From assembly GCF_042159835.1 (NCBI RefSeq), contig NZ_JBBVGT010000002.1, positions 2,046,001 to 2,110,000 on the forward strand: 64,000 nucleotides of DNA, in the 5' to 3' direction. Position 1 is the first letter of the stretch. Each line of letters opens with the position of its first letter. The stretch is from Albibacterium profundi. Its GTDB lineage: Bacteria > Bacteroidota > Bacteroidia > Sphingobacteriales > Sphingobacteriaceae. Under the pieces are notes generated by a model. It was given only the letters and a program-made list of their open reading frames with translations, was not told the DNA's origin and did not search any database. This document shows, piece by piece, positions 7,798 to 15,720 of the stretch. A program made the translations under genes and the position numbers.

Positions 7798-7830
7798 AAA
7801 AAGGGTATCATTTATAATAATACCCTTTTT
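7798..7830 (-). terminator. Rho-independent terminator of the transketolase genes
   Basis: A perfect 11-bp stem (AAAAAGGGTAT / ATACCCTTTTT; arms 7798-7808 and 7820-7830) with an 11-base loop is followed on the minus strand by a run of six T. It lies 13 bases past the stop of the transketolase C-terminal gene and just before the sigma-factor start. The arrangement is symmetrical and could act on both strands. Confidence 0.75.
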
Positions 7831-7842
7831 AGTAGTGTTTCG

Positions 7843-8796
7843 CTACTTTCGTTTTATGACTTTTTGAGCTGCCTTCACGATGTCATCGGAAGACAATCCA
7901 TATTTCTCCATTAATTCAGCTGGCTTTCCGCTTTCACCAAAACTATCGTCAACCGCCACGTATTCTTGTGGAGCAGGATGGTTTTTAACTAAAACCTGTG
8001 CTACGCTGTCTCCTAAACCACCTAGGCGATTATGTTCCTCAGCAGTTACTACACAGCCTGTTTTCTTTACGGATTTAATGATTGCTTCTTCATCAAGAGG
8101 CTTAATCGTATGAATATTGATTATTTCGGCATCTATTCCTAGTTCAGCTAATTTCTCTCCTGCTTGAATAGCTTCCCATACCAGGTGTCCGGTTGCAATA
8201 ATCGTTACATCCTTGCCTTCGTTCACCATCCATGCTTTTCCGATTTCGAATTTCTGATCAGGGTCGGTAAAGATTGGAACAACAGGACGACCAAAACGAA
8301 GATAAACAGGCCCTTCATGTTCAGCAATTGCGATGGTAGCCGCTTTGGTTTGGTTATAGTCGCAAGGATTAATCACGGTCATTCCTGGCAACATCTTCAT
8401 AAGTCCTAAATCTTCAAGGATCTGATGGGTAGCGCCGTCTTCGCCCAAAGTTAGTCCTGCATGGGATGCACAAATCTTAACGTTTTTGCCAGAATAAGCG
8501 ATGGACTGACGTATCTGATCGTATACGCGACCAGTTGAAAAGTTGGCAAATGTGCCTGTGAAAGGAATTTTTCCTCCAATGGTCATGCCCGCTGCAAGTC
8601 CCATCATATTCGCTTCAGCGATTCCAACCTGATAAAAACGTTCTGGAAACTCTTTAATAAAAGCATCCATCTTTAGCGATCCGATTAGATCCGCGCAAAG
8701 AGCAACAACATTTTCATTTTTTCTTCCCACTTCAGCTAATCCGGCACCAAAGCCCGAACGAGTGTCTTTTTTTTCTGTGAATGTATATTTTTTCAT
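7843..8796 (-). CDS. Transketolase, C-terminal subunit
   Basis: The protein is 317 aa and corresponds to the pyrimidine-binding and C-terminal domains of transketolase. It begins 'KDTRSGFGAGLAEVGRKNENVVAL' and contains the 'EANMMGLAAGMTIGGKIPF' cofactor-activating Glu segment and 'GLTLGEDGATHQILEDLGLM'. With the adjacent N-terminal subunit it makes the split form seen in many bacteria. The complex uses thiamine diphosphate to transfer two-carbon units between sugar phosphates in the pentose phosphate pathway. The 14-bp spacing indicates co-transcription and probably coupled translation. Confidence 0.9.
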   Translation of the reverse strand: MKKYTFTEKKDTRSGFGAGLAEVGRKNENVVALCADLIGSLKMDAFIKEFPERFYQVGIAEANMMGLAAGMTIGGKIPFTGTFANFSTGRVYDQIRQSIAYSGKNVKICASHAGLTLGEDGATHQILEDLGLMKMLPGMTVINPCDYNQTKAATIAIAEHEGPVYLRFGRPVVPIFTDPDQKFEIGKAWMVNEGKDVTIIATGHLVWEAIQAGEKLAELGIDAEIINIHTIKPLDEEAIIKSVKKTGCVVTAEEHNRLGGLGDSVAQVLVKNHPAPQEYVAVDDSFGESGKPAELMEKYGLSSDDIVKAAQKVIKRK

Positions 8797-8810
8797 TGTA
8801 TAATGCCGTG

Positions 8811-9656
8811 TTAGTAATCGCCAAGAGTTTCTTTTAGTTGATCAAGTGCCAACGCTAATTGTTCGTCGTTCGGAGCTACCCCGTGCCACTTGTGTGTACC
8901 CATCATATAGTCTACACCAAATCCCATATCTGTCTGCATAAGGATCATTACCGGTTTGCTCTTGTTTGTCTTTATTTTTGCTAATTCAAGACCACGAATG
9001 ACATCCGTCATCTGGTTGCCATTCATCTCAATCACTTCCCAACCAAATGCTTCCCATTTTGCTTTTAGGTTACCTAAAGACATAACCGTTTCGGTCGGAC
9101 CATCGATCTGCTGACCATTTAGGTCGATTGTTGCTATCAGGTTATCAACCTCATGATGTGCAGCATACATAGCAGCTTCCCAAACTTGACCCTCTTGTAG
9201 TTCGCCATCACCCATCAAAACATAAACATGGTGCTTATCGCCATTTAATTTCTTCGTTTGTGCGGCGCCTGTAGCAACCGATAGTCCCTGCCCCAAAGAG
9301 CCTGACGCAATGCGGATACCTGGTAAGCCTTCATGTGTTGTAGGGTGCCCCTGTAAACGGGAGTTGATTTTTCTAAACGTTTTCAGTTCGGAAATGTCAA
9401 AATATCCAGATCTAGCCAATGTACTGTAAAAGACAGGTGAGATATGTCCCTGAGATAAAAAGAAAAGATCTTCATCTTTTCCATTCATATTAAAGTTGAC
9501 ATCATGGTCCAAAATATGAAAGTACAAAGCGGTAAAGTAATCGGTGCAACCTAAGGAACCTCCCGGATGACCGGAGCTACATGCATGTACCATGCGCACC
9601 ACATCTCTACGAATTTGAGATGCAATGCTTTCTAATTTTTCTATTTCTGCGCTCAT
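8811..9656 (-). CDS. Transketolase, N-terminal subunit
   Basis: The protein is 281 aa. It carries the thiamine-diphosphate domain: 'GHPGGSLGCTDYFTALY' near the start and the ThDP motif 'GDGELQEGQVWEAA..' ending in 'IDLNGQ'. A longer frame starting with TTG at 9683 was rejected because that TTG is part of the exact -7 promoter box TAACTTTG (9688-9681). The ATG at 9656 gives the normal 'MSAEIEKLESIASQIRRD' beginning. It partners the C-terminal subunit immediately downstream. Confidence 0.9.
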   Translation of the reverse strand: MSAEIEKLESIASQIRRDVVRMVHACSSGHPGGSLGCTDYFTALYFHILDHDVNFNMNGKDEDLFFLSQGHISPVFYSTLARSGYFDISELKTFRKINSRLQGHPTTHEGLPGIRIASGSLGQGLSVATGAAQTKKLNGDKHHVYVLMGDGELQEGQVWEAAMYAAHHEVDNLIATIDLNGQQIDGPTETVMSLGNLKAKWEAFGWEVIEMNGNQMTDVIRGLELAKIKTNKSKPVMILMQTDMGFGVDYMMGTHKWHGVAPNDEQLALALDQLKETLGDY

Positions 9657-9680
9657 TGAATTGTTATTGTGATTAAGGGT

Positions 9681-9712
9681 CAAAGTTAAGGATTTGTGAC
9701 GTTATTAACGAA
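9681..9712 (-). promoter_or_regulatory. Promoter of the split transketolase operon
   Basis: On the minus strand there is an exact -7 box TAACTTTG (9688-9681) and a -33-like TTCG (9712-9709) with a 20-base spacer. The expected start site is about 20 bases before the ATG at 9656. The match also settles the choice of start codon for the downstream gene. Confidence 0.5.
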
Positions 9713-9714
9713 GG

Positions 9715-10182
9715 CTATCCCTGTTCATATAGATCTAGTATTTGCTGACTGGCTTCCTTGTTTTTTACTTTTTTGATTATGTGTTCGATGGTCCCTTCTT
9801 CGTTGATAACGAAGGTGGTTCTAGCGGTTCCCATATATTTTCTTCCATACAGGTTCTTTTCTACCCAAACTTGATAATCCTCTACCATCTTCTTTTCATC
9901 ATCAACAAGAAGGTTAAAAGGAAGATTGTGTTTGTCTGCGAAACGTTTATGCGATGCTTCGCCATCAACGCTTACACCTACAACCTCAAATCCCTTTGTT
10001 GTCAAACTCTCGTAATTGTCTCTAAAATTGCACGATTCTGTTGTGCAGCCCGGAGTATTGTCTTTTGGATAAAAATATAAAACAAGCTTTTTCCCTCTAA
10101 AATCATCGAGAGTTATTAGGTCGCCTGTTTGGTTTTTTGCTTTGAATGATGGAGCTTGATCTCCTACTTCTAGTTGTTTCAT
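9715..10182 (-). CDS. bcp: Thioredoxin-dependent thiol peroxidase (BCP/PrxQ)
   Basis: The protein is 155 aa, the standard length. The peroxidatic cysteine motif 'PKDNTPGCTTESC' places the active Cys at 46 with a resolving Cys at 51, the PrxQ/BCP arrangement. 'ARTTFVINEEGTIEHI' is the family's closing strand pair. It reduces hydrogen peroxide and organic hydroperoxides in the cytoplasm using thioredoxin. It starts 8 bp after the M23 peptidase gene, so the two are probably one transcript. Confidence 0.93.
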   Translation of the reverse strand: MKQLEVGDQAPSFKAKNQTGDLITLDDFRGKKLVLYFYPKDNTPGCTTESCNFRDNYESLTTKGFEVVGVSVDGEASHKRFADKHNLPFNLLVDDEKKMVEDYQVWVEKNLYGRKYMGTARTTFVINEEGTIEHIIKKVKNKEASQQILDLYEQG

Positions 10183-10190
10183 CTTATTAT

Positions 10191-11897
10191 TTATCTGGTG
10201 AAATTAACTTGATATACTTTTTCATTATCCCTGCCGTCGGTCACGACCAATTTAAAACGATGCTTCCCCTTCGGTAGGTTCGGTTCGAATGTATGCCATA
10301 AAGACGCTGTTTTTGCATCATATTCCATTAACACCCATTGATCATCAATGTACCCATTAAAGGTATTTATACCCGAAAGGTCATCGGAAATCTTGAAACT
10401 GATTCGAGAGCTTGAAGCCATCGATTTGTTTTCGCTGATATTTACGGGGCGTATTACTGGTGCTTTCGTGTCCGTGCCAATATGAAAACTGCCGAATTCG
10501 GAAACTCTGGCGGTCACATATCCGTCTTCGAACTGCCCACCGCGAGAGCGACCTCTGCCGTCTATTAGCAGTAATTTACTCTCCAGGTGTTCTGGGACAG
10601 GTTCCGTGACTTGGATGCTAAGAGTATAGGGGGTGTGCAACGGAATCATGCGATTGTGCACATGATGCACATCTGACAAAGCGCCCGCTTTCTTTGGCGA
10701 TTTTGTATAGACAAAGTTTAAATCACTGTATAAGGAGTTTGCCGGAATATCAACCCTGATGCCGTCTTGTTTGAATATATTGACTTTGTCGTACGGAAAT
10801 AAATAACTATTCTTTTTAAGATGTTGGTCAACCGCTAAGGAAGGCGAGTATTGTACCTTGAAAGAAAGCGTGCTCGTGTTTCCCTTGGTGTCTTTCACTT
10901 CATATTGCATATCGTGAACGTCACCATCGGTAATATCAATTATTCCGTTGTTTACCAAGTCGCTGTAAATGGTCAGTGGATTGCCAGGTTCTACAAAGTT
11001 TTTTTGAACTCGACGTCTGTTCAAGATGTATGTGGGATAGTCGATATGCGAATTCATCGCACGATTATGATGGAAAAATAATCCATCGAGTGTCGACTTG
11101 AAAATGGTTTTACCATCCAAAAAAAGTTCAGTAGAGTAGATGCCGTTCGTATTGGCAGATGCTGAGTTTCTATCAATGCCTACAATCCCAAAGCCCGTAG
11201 GTCCGTTCACTAAAATCGTGCTAGCTGGTGACAATCGGTATTTTCCATTGGATCCGACAACCTGTCGATGCTCACGGGGCGTATTTTCCGAGAATGGTGC
11301 GTCACCCAGCCGAAAGACCGTAAAGCCACTGAGTGTCGGCGCTACTCTATCTGGAATTGTCAGCCCAAATAGCTGAGGGTTGATTGTCTCTTCTGTTTTT
11401 GTATCCCGTAATTCAAAATGGAGGTGCGGGCCCCCAGATCCTCCTGTGTTACCAGAAAGAGCGATTACATCGCCTCGCTTTACTGGCAAACGGTCCTTGC
11501 CCGGCGGGAAGTCAACTGCAAACGATTGCTCCTCATATTGTTTATTCTTAACAACTTCCCCAATTTCCTTGTTAAATTGCTGCAGATGCATGTAGACACT
11601 CGTATAACCATTGGGATGATCAATATAAAGAGCATGACCACCACCACCGATTTGCACTCGGGCACGCGAGACGTATCCGTCTGCAACGGCGTAAACCGGA
11701 TGACCCTCACTTTGTTTTGTTCTGTAATCTGTACCTGTATGGAAATGATTGGAGCGTAGTTCTCCAAAGCTACCGGAAGCTTGCGGTGCCAATTTGAGAG
11801 GTGGACTGAAGTAGTCGACCGGCAAATTTCGTTTGTCGGTTTGACTGTAAGCCAGCGTACTAATGAGTATGAATATTCCTGTTAGTGCAATTCTCAT
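10191..11897 (-). CDS. Secreted M23-family metallopeptidase
   Basis: The protein is 568 aa from ATG 11897, which opens a signal peptide (MRIALTGIFILISTLAYSQ). An upstream TTG frame start at 11942 would overlap the next gene and bury the signal, so it was rejected. The peptidase domain is N-terminal: 'SNHFHTGTDYRT' (zinc His/Asp), 'GYVSRARVQIGGGGHALYIDH', and 'GPHLHFELRD' (HxH). Some 350 residues of beta-rich sequence follow. M23 enzymes of the LytM type cut peptidoglycan cross-bridges or, when degenerate, activate amidases; the metal ligands are intact here. The role is presumably cell-wall remodelling in the periplasm. Confidence 0.85.
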   Translation of the reverse strand: MRIALTGIFILISTLAYSQTDKRNLPVDYFSPPLKLAPQASGSFGELRSNHFHTGTDYRTKQSEGHPVYAVADGYVSRARVQIGGGGHALYIDHPNGYTSVYMHLQQFNKEIGEVVKNKQYEEQSFAVDFPPGKDRLPVKRGDVIALSGNTGGSGGPHLHFELRDTKTEETINPQLFGLTIPDRVAPTLSGFTVFRLGDAPFSENTPREHRQVVGSNGKYRLSPASTILVNGPTGFGIVGIDRNSASANTNGIYSTELFLDGKTIFKSTLDGLFFHHNRAMNSHIDYPTYILNRRRVQKNFVEPGNPLTIYSDLVNNGIIDITDGDVHDMQYEVKDTKGNTSTLSFKVQYSPSLAVDQHLKKNSYLFPYDKVNIFKQDGIRVDIPANSLYSDLNFVYTKSPKKAGALSDVHHVHNRMIPLHTPYTLSIQVTEPVPEHLESKLLLIDGRGRSRGGQFEDGYVTARVSEFGSFHIGTDTKAPVIRPVNISENKSMASSSRISFKISDDLSGINTFNGYIDDQWVLMEYDAKTASLWHTFEPNLPKGKHRFKLVVTDGRDNEKVYQVNFTR

Positions 11898-11922
11898 AGC
11901 GTTCGTTTTCGAGGATTTTAGT

Positions 11923-12534
11923 TTACTTAATTCTAAAGTCAATTAGTTTTTCGCCTTCTAAATAACCTTCTAGGTGATCATTTATTTCAACAGGACCAAC
12001 TCCCGATGGAGTTCCCGTATAGATTAAATCTCCTTTTCGTAGGGTTATATATTTGGAAACAAACACAAGGATGTCGGTATAAGAAAAGATCATGTCTTTC
12101 GTGTTTCCTGTCTGGACACGCTTTTCATTGATATTTAATCCAAAATCAAGCCTATGTAGGTCCCGAAAGTTCTCTTTGGGGATTAAGTTAGAAATAACTG
12201 CTGAACCATCGAAGGCCTTCGCCAACTCCCACGGTAATCCTTTTTCTTTATGTCTCTGCTGAATATCTCGCGCAGTAAAATCTATCCCTAAACCTATTTG
12301 GTCAAAATACTTGTCGGCAAACTTCTCAGAGATGTGTTTCCCTTCTTTACATACTCGCAATACGACTTCAATTTCGTAATGGATATCTTTTGAGAAGTCA
12401 GGGTAGTAGAAATCCTTATTATCTCGCAACAAAGCCGTATCCGGTTTGAGGAAAATTACCGGTTCGGTTGGAATGGGATTTTTTAGCTCGATTGCATGAT
12501 TCTCGTAATTGCGTCCTATTGCAATAACTTTCAT
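11923..12534 (-). CDS. Fumarylacetoacetate hydrolase (FAH) family protein
   Basis: The protein is 203 aa from the ATG at 12534 (MKVIAIGRNYENHAIEL), the usual start of the short FAHD1/YcgM-like subgroup. A longer frame to 12621 runs through the upstream terminator and was rejected. Metal-binding acidic residues are visible in 'DIHYEIEVVLRV', and 'GIDFTARDIQ' and 'IYTGTPSGVGPV' are family signatures. Relatives act as acylpyruvate hydrolases or oxaloacetate decarboxylases; the exact substrate is not determinable. Its promoter overlaps the preceding terminator. Confidence 0.85.
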   Translation of the reverse strand: MKVIAIGRNYENHAIELKNPIPTEPVIFLKPDTALLRDNKDFYYPDFSKDIHYEIEVVLRVCKEGKHISEKFADKYFDQIGLGIDFTARDIQQRHKEKGLPWELAKAFDGSAVISNLIPKENFRDLHRLDFGLNINEKRVQTGNTKDMIFSYTDILVFVSKYITLRKGDLIYTGTPSGVGPVEINDHLEGYLEGEKLIDFRIK

Positions 12535-12550
12535 AGAGTGTTTTTTTTTG

Positions 12551-12582
12551 GAAAGATAACCTTTAGAATATTTAAATGCAAA
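12551..12582 (-). promoter_or_regulatory. Promoter of the FAH-family gene, overlapping a terminator
   Basis: On the minus strand, TTTG at 12582-12579 is followed after 20 bases by TATCTTTC (12558-12551), one mismatch from TAnnTTTG. The -33 TTTG is also the T-tract of the terminator at 12582-12617. Confidence 0.45.
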
Positions 12583-12617
12583 AAAGGCATTTTCGTTTTT
12601 ATGCGAAAATGCCTTTT
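12582..12617 (-). terminator. Rho-independent terminator of the T9SS-sorted small protein gene
   Basis: A perfect 14-bp stem (arms 12582-12595 and 12604-12617; AAAAGGCATTTTCG) with an 8-base loop is followed on the minus strand by T residues. It starts 24 bases past the stop at 12641. Confidence 0.8.
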
Positions 12618-12640
12618 GCAAACTAATTAACTATCAATAA

Positions 12641-13144
12641 TTATACGACTTGGATTCTTTTGACTACAGTCTCGGTCCCTGCCATAATGCGTATAAAATA
12701 GAATCCACTATTAAGACTGCTCTTAATGGAAAACGTATGTACTTGATTACCTTCTTCCAATTGTTCAGATAATAGAGTGTTGATCTCGTTTCCTAAAGCA
12801 TCCATAATTTTTATAGATACATTAACCTTTTTACTAAGCTTAAAAGTAAGATTTAGTTGGTCCGATATTGGGTTAGGATAGATCTTAACATTGCTCAGTG
12901 TTTTGGTAGACTCTCCACGATTTATTTTTAGATAAGGGCCGTAGGGAGCAAATGGCTTGAACGTATATAACGTACTTTTAGACTTATCAGTCTTTGTATC
13001 AGCTAATTTACTTATTATAACTTTATTCTCCGTGGAATCTTGCAAGGCCATATCAGACCTACCCGATGCCGTTATCGGTGAACCCAGTGCGATGCTGAGA
13101 CAGATGATTGAAAGAATAAAAGAATAAAAGTATTTGTGCTTCAT
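12641..13144 (-). CDS. Small secreted protein ending in a T9SS type A sorting domain
   Basis: The protein is 167 aa: a signal peptide (about 1-27), a roughly 55-residue low-complexity Lys/Ser/Thr linker, then a C-terminal domain of about 80 residues. That domain has the hallmark 'IYPNPISDQLNLTF' (YPNP at 89-92), the 'VNVSIKIMDALGNEI' strand and the closing 'SGFYFIRIMAGTETVVKRIQVV'. This is the type IX secretion sorting signal that sends proteins across the outer membrane. Almost nothing is left as cargo, which is unusual. It has its own -7 box and a strong terminator. Confidence 0.85.
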   Translation of the reverse strand: MKHKYFYSFILSIICLSIALGSPITASGRSDMALQDSTENKVIISKLADTKTDKSKSTLYTFKPFAPYGPYLKINRGESTKTLSNVKIYPNPISDQLNLTFKLSKKVNVSIKIMDALGNEINTLLSEQLEEGNQVHTFSIKSSLNSGFYFIRIMAGTETVVKRIQVV

Positions 13145-13160
13145 ATATTACGTTATAGTA

Positions 13161-13168
13161 CAAAAGTA
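13161..13168 (-). promoter_or_regulatory. Candidate -7 box of the T9SS small protein gene
   Basis: An exact TACTTTTG lies on the minus strand, 16 bases before the ATG at 13144. No convincing -33 TTTG is seen at the right distance in the very AT-rich upstream DNA. Confidence 0.35.
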
Positions 13169-13282
13169 TAACATTTTTTATTGAATATACTATGTTTTTG
13201 TTAAAAAAGTAAGCTTTTAACAAAAATTAACAAATTTTCAATGTTCGGTGAAAATTGGTATTTAATAGTTCAAACAGAAATC

Positions 13283-13313
13283 CTTGGAAATGGTTTAAGA
13301 ATATATACATTTG
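13283..13313 (+). promoter_or_regulatory. Promoter of kup
   Basis: CTTG (13283-13286), a 19-base spacer and the exact -7 box TACATTTG (13306-13313). The box contains the TTG at 13311 that a naive ORF caller takes as the start codon. Confidence 0.55.
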
Positions 13314-13331
13314 TCCGAAAAAAAATATACA

Positions 13332-15269
13332 GTGGATAAGCATAAAAATCTAAACCGACTGAGCTCCGCGGGCTTGTTAATTAGTTTAGGGATTATATTT
13401 GGTGATATCGGTACGTCTCCGCTGTACGTCTTCAAAGCAATAGTAGGAGACAACATTATTTCTTCTGACTTAATTTTGGGCGGTCTTTCCTGTGTTTTTT
13501 GGATATTGACGCTTCAAACTACTGTCAAATACGTTCTTATTGTCTTAAGAGCCGACAACAAAGGGGAAGGAGGGATTTTTTCACTATACACCTTGGTGAA
13601 GCGTCGGGCTAAATGGTTGGTTTTTCCTGCTATGATAGGTGGTGCGGCATTATTAGCAGATGGAATGATTACTCCACCTATTACAGTCTCATCTGCAATC
13701 GAAGGACTGAATATATACTTCCCAAGTTTGCCTACAGTCCCTATAGTGCTTTTTATCATATCGTGCTTATTTATTATTCAACGTTTTGGGACATCCATTG
13801 TAGGGAAGGTTTTTGGTCCCCTGATGTTTGTATGGTTCAGTACGATGGGTGTTTTGGGCTTCGCTTACGTCATACAGCAACCTGATATCTTCAGGGCCAT
13901 CAACCCGTATTATGCCATTAATATATTATTGAACTATCCCAATGCTTGGGTAATCCTAGGTGCCGTATTTTTATGTACGACAGGAGCAGAGGCTCTTTAT
14001 TCTGATCTGGGTCATTGTGGAAGGGCGAACATCCGTGTAAGTTGGATCTTTGTTAAACTCTGTCTAATTCTTAACTATTTTGGTCAGGGTGTCTGGTTGT
14101 TGCAACATCAAGGAGCGACATTGAATTATCAAAATCCGTTTTACCTTATTATGCCTGATTGGTTTCTGATTTATGGTATTGGTATCGCCACCATCGCAGC
14201 TATTATAGCCAGTCAGGCGATGATATCAGGGTCGTTCACATTAATTGCAGAAGCAGTTAGATTAAATATATGGCCCAAGGTGCGTATTAACTATCCTAGT
14301 AATCAGAAAGGGCAGCTGTATGTTCCGTCTGCTAATTTTATTCTTTGGGTCGGTTGTATCATTGTTGTCCTGATCTTTCAAGAATCTCGTCACATGGAAG
14401 CCGCTTATGGTTTAGCTATTAACATCACATTCTTGATGACCACCATCCTTATGGGCTATTTTTTAAGCAAAAAACACGTGCCCAAAATTCTTATAGGGCT
14501 CTTTGTGTCGGTTTTTCTATTACTGGAAATTACGCTTCTGTTTAGCAACGGTGTAAAGATTGTGCACGGGGGATGGTTAACCATCATTCTGAGCAGTATC
14601 TTATTTATTGTCATGATAAGTTGGTGGTGGGCAAGGAAGATTAAGAACACTTACGTGCGATTTGTCGACATTGAACCTTATTACCCTATCCTTAGTGATC
14701 TAAGTGAAGATAAAACAGTTCCTCGATACGCATCACAATTAGTATATCTGACATCGGCTAATTTCACATCAGAGATCGAGTCTAAAATTATTTATTCCAT
14801 CCTTCAAAAAAAGCCGAAGCGAGCTGACGTATATTGGTTAGTCCACGTGGACGTCCGAGATGAGCCCTTTACGAGTGAATATAAGGTCACCAGTTTGATT
14901 GATAAAAAATTGATCCGTGTGGACTTTCGTTTGGGATTCAGGGTAGAGCAACGCATCAGCCTGTTGCTCCGTAAAGTCATAGAAGATATGGTGAAAAATA
15001 AGGAGATTGATATTTTTAGTCGTTATGACAGTTTAAAGAAATATAACATGGCAGGCGACTTCAAGTTTGTCGTTCTCCAGAAAGTCATCTCTCGCTCTAA
15101 CGATCTAAGTTTTATGCAAAAAATTATTATTGATATCTATAATGTCCTTCGTAGATTGAGCATTTCGGAAGAAAAGGGATTCGGGCTTGATTCGAGTTTT
15201 GTGACAATAGAACGCGTGCCTCTCGTTGTAGCCGAAACTAGGGATGTTAATATTCAACGTGTTGAATAG
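13332..15269 (+). CDS. kup: Kup-family potassium uptake protein
   Basis: The protein is about 645 aa. It shows the Kup opening 'LSSAGLLISLGIIFGDIGTSPLYVFKAIVGD', about 12 membrane segments to residue ~430, and a cytoplasmic C-terminal domain of roughly 200 residues. It imports K+ by proton symport across the inner membrane. Start choice: the frame has no ATG. A TTG at 13311 lies inside the -7 box TACATTTG (13306-13313), so transcription should begin after it. The GTG at 13332 gives the short N-terminus common for this family. If the promoter is wrong, the TTG start (652 aa) stands. Confidence 0.9.
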   Translation: MDKHKNLNRLSSAGLLISLGIIFGDIGTSPLYVFKAIVGDNIISSDLILGGLSCVFWILTLQTTVKYVLIVLRADNKGEGGIFSLYTLVKRRAKWLVFPAMIGGAALLADGMITPPITVSSAIEGLNIYFPSLPTVPIVLFIISCLFIIQRFGTSIVGKVFGPLMFVWFSTMGVLGFAYVIQQPDIFRAINPYYAINILLNYPNAWVILGAVFLCTTGAEALYSDLGHCGRANIRVSWIFVKLCLILNYFGQGVWLLQHQGATLNYQNPFYLIMPDWFLIYGIGIATIAAIIASQAMISGSFTLIAEAVRLNIWPKVRINYPSNQKGQLYVPSANFILWVGCIIVVLIFQESRHMEAAYGLAINITFLMTTILMGYFLSKKHVPKILIGLFVSVFLLLEITLLFSNGVKIVHGGWLTIILSSILFIVMISWWWARKIKNTYVRFVDIEPYYPILSDLSEDKTVPRYASQLVYLTSANFTSEIESKIIYSILQKKPKRADVYWLVHVDVRDEPFTSEYKVTSLIDKKLIRVDFRLGFRVEQRISLLLRKVIEDMVKNKEIDIFSRYDSLKKYNMAGDFKFVVLQKVISRSNDLSFMQKIIIDIYNVLRRLSISEEKGFGLDSSFVTIERVPLVVAETRDVNIQRVE

Positions 15270-15291
15270 CTGCTAAGAAAGAGCAGGGCAA

Positions 15292-15720
15292 CTAATCGGG
15301 TAAATCTAACCTCAGTGCATTCTTTTTATAATCGATAATCGCTCCATATTCATGTAGGAGGTCTCCGCCTACAACACCCAAGACAGGTTCCATTTCCAGC
15401 TGTTGATAAGCGATATTGATGGTAGAAAGGTCGAGGGCGGCAACTTCGTAATTTTTGAGGTGAAGTTCTCCGATTTGAAAGTCTGGTATACTAAGTGTAT
15501 AACTCTCCATGGTGTTCGTTCCTAAGCCTGTAGAAAGTTGATCAGAGAGTTTTAATAAGTCGGGATCAATATGATTCTCGACTGTCGTTTTATCAAAAAC
15601 GGTTTTTGAAGCGCCGGTATCTAATACGGCTCGAAAACTTTTACCAAAAACGATGATATCCACCAATAGGTGAAAGCCTTCGTTTTGTAGATTCAATAAA
15701 ATAAGTGGTATTTCAGTCAT
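15292..15720 (-). CDS. Retropepsin-like aspartic protease domain protein
   Basis: The protein is 142 aa. The active-site motif 'VLDTGASKTVFD' is near residue 33, and 'GVVGGDLLHEYGAIIDYKKN' is the C-terminal part of a retropepsin-like fold, as in the Bacteroidota 'aspartyl protease family' set. No signal peptide is visible, so it is presumably cytoplasmic. Its ATG directly abuts the stop codon of malate dehydrogenase (no intervening base), so the two are almost certainly co-transcribed with coupled translation. Whether it cleaves proteins is unknown. Confidence 0.75.
   Translation of the reverse strand: MTEIPLILLNLQNEGFHLLVDIIVFGKSFRAVLDTGASKTVFDKTTVENHIDPDLLKLSDQLSTGLGTNTMESYTLSIPDFQIGELHLKNYEVAALDLSTINIAYQQLEMEPVLGVVGGDLLHEYGAIIDYKKNALRLDLPD

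Noticed and set aside
11898..11942. TTG start for the M23 peptidase at 11942
   Set aside because: It would put 15 residues before an ordinary signal peptide and overlap the neighbouring gene; the ATG at 11897 fits better.
12535..12621. N-terminal extension of the FAH-family protein to 12621
   Set aside because: It would translate a rho-independent terminator and the promoter, and family members start at the MKVIAIGRNY segment.
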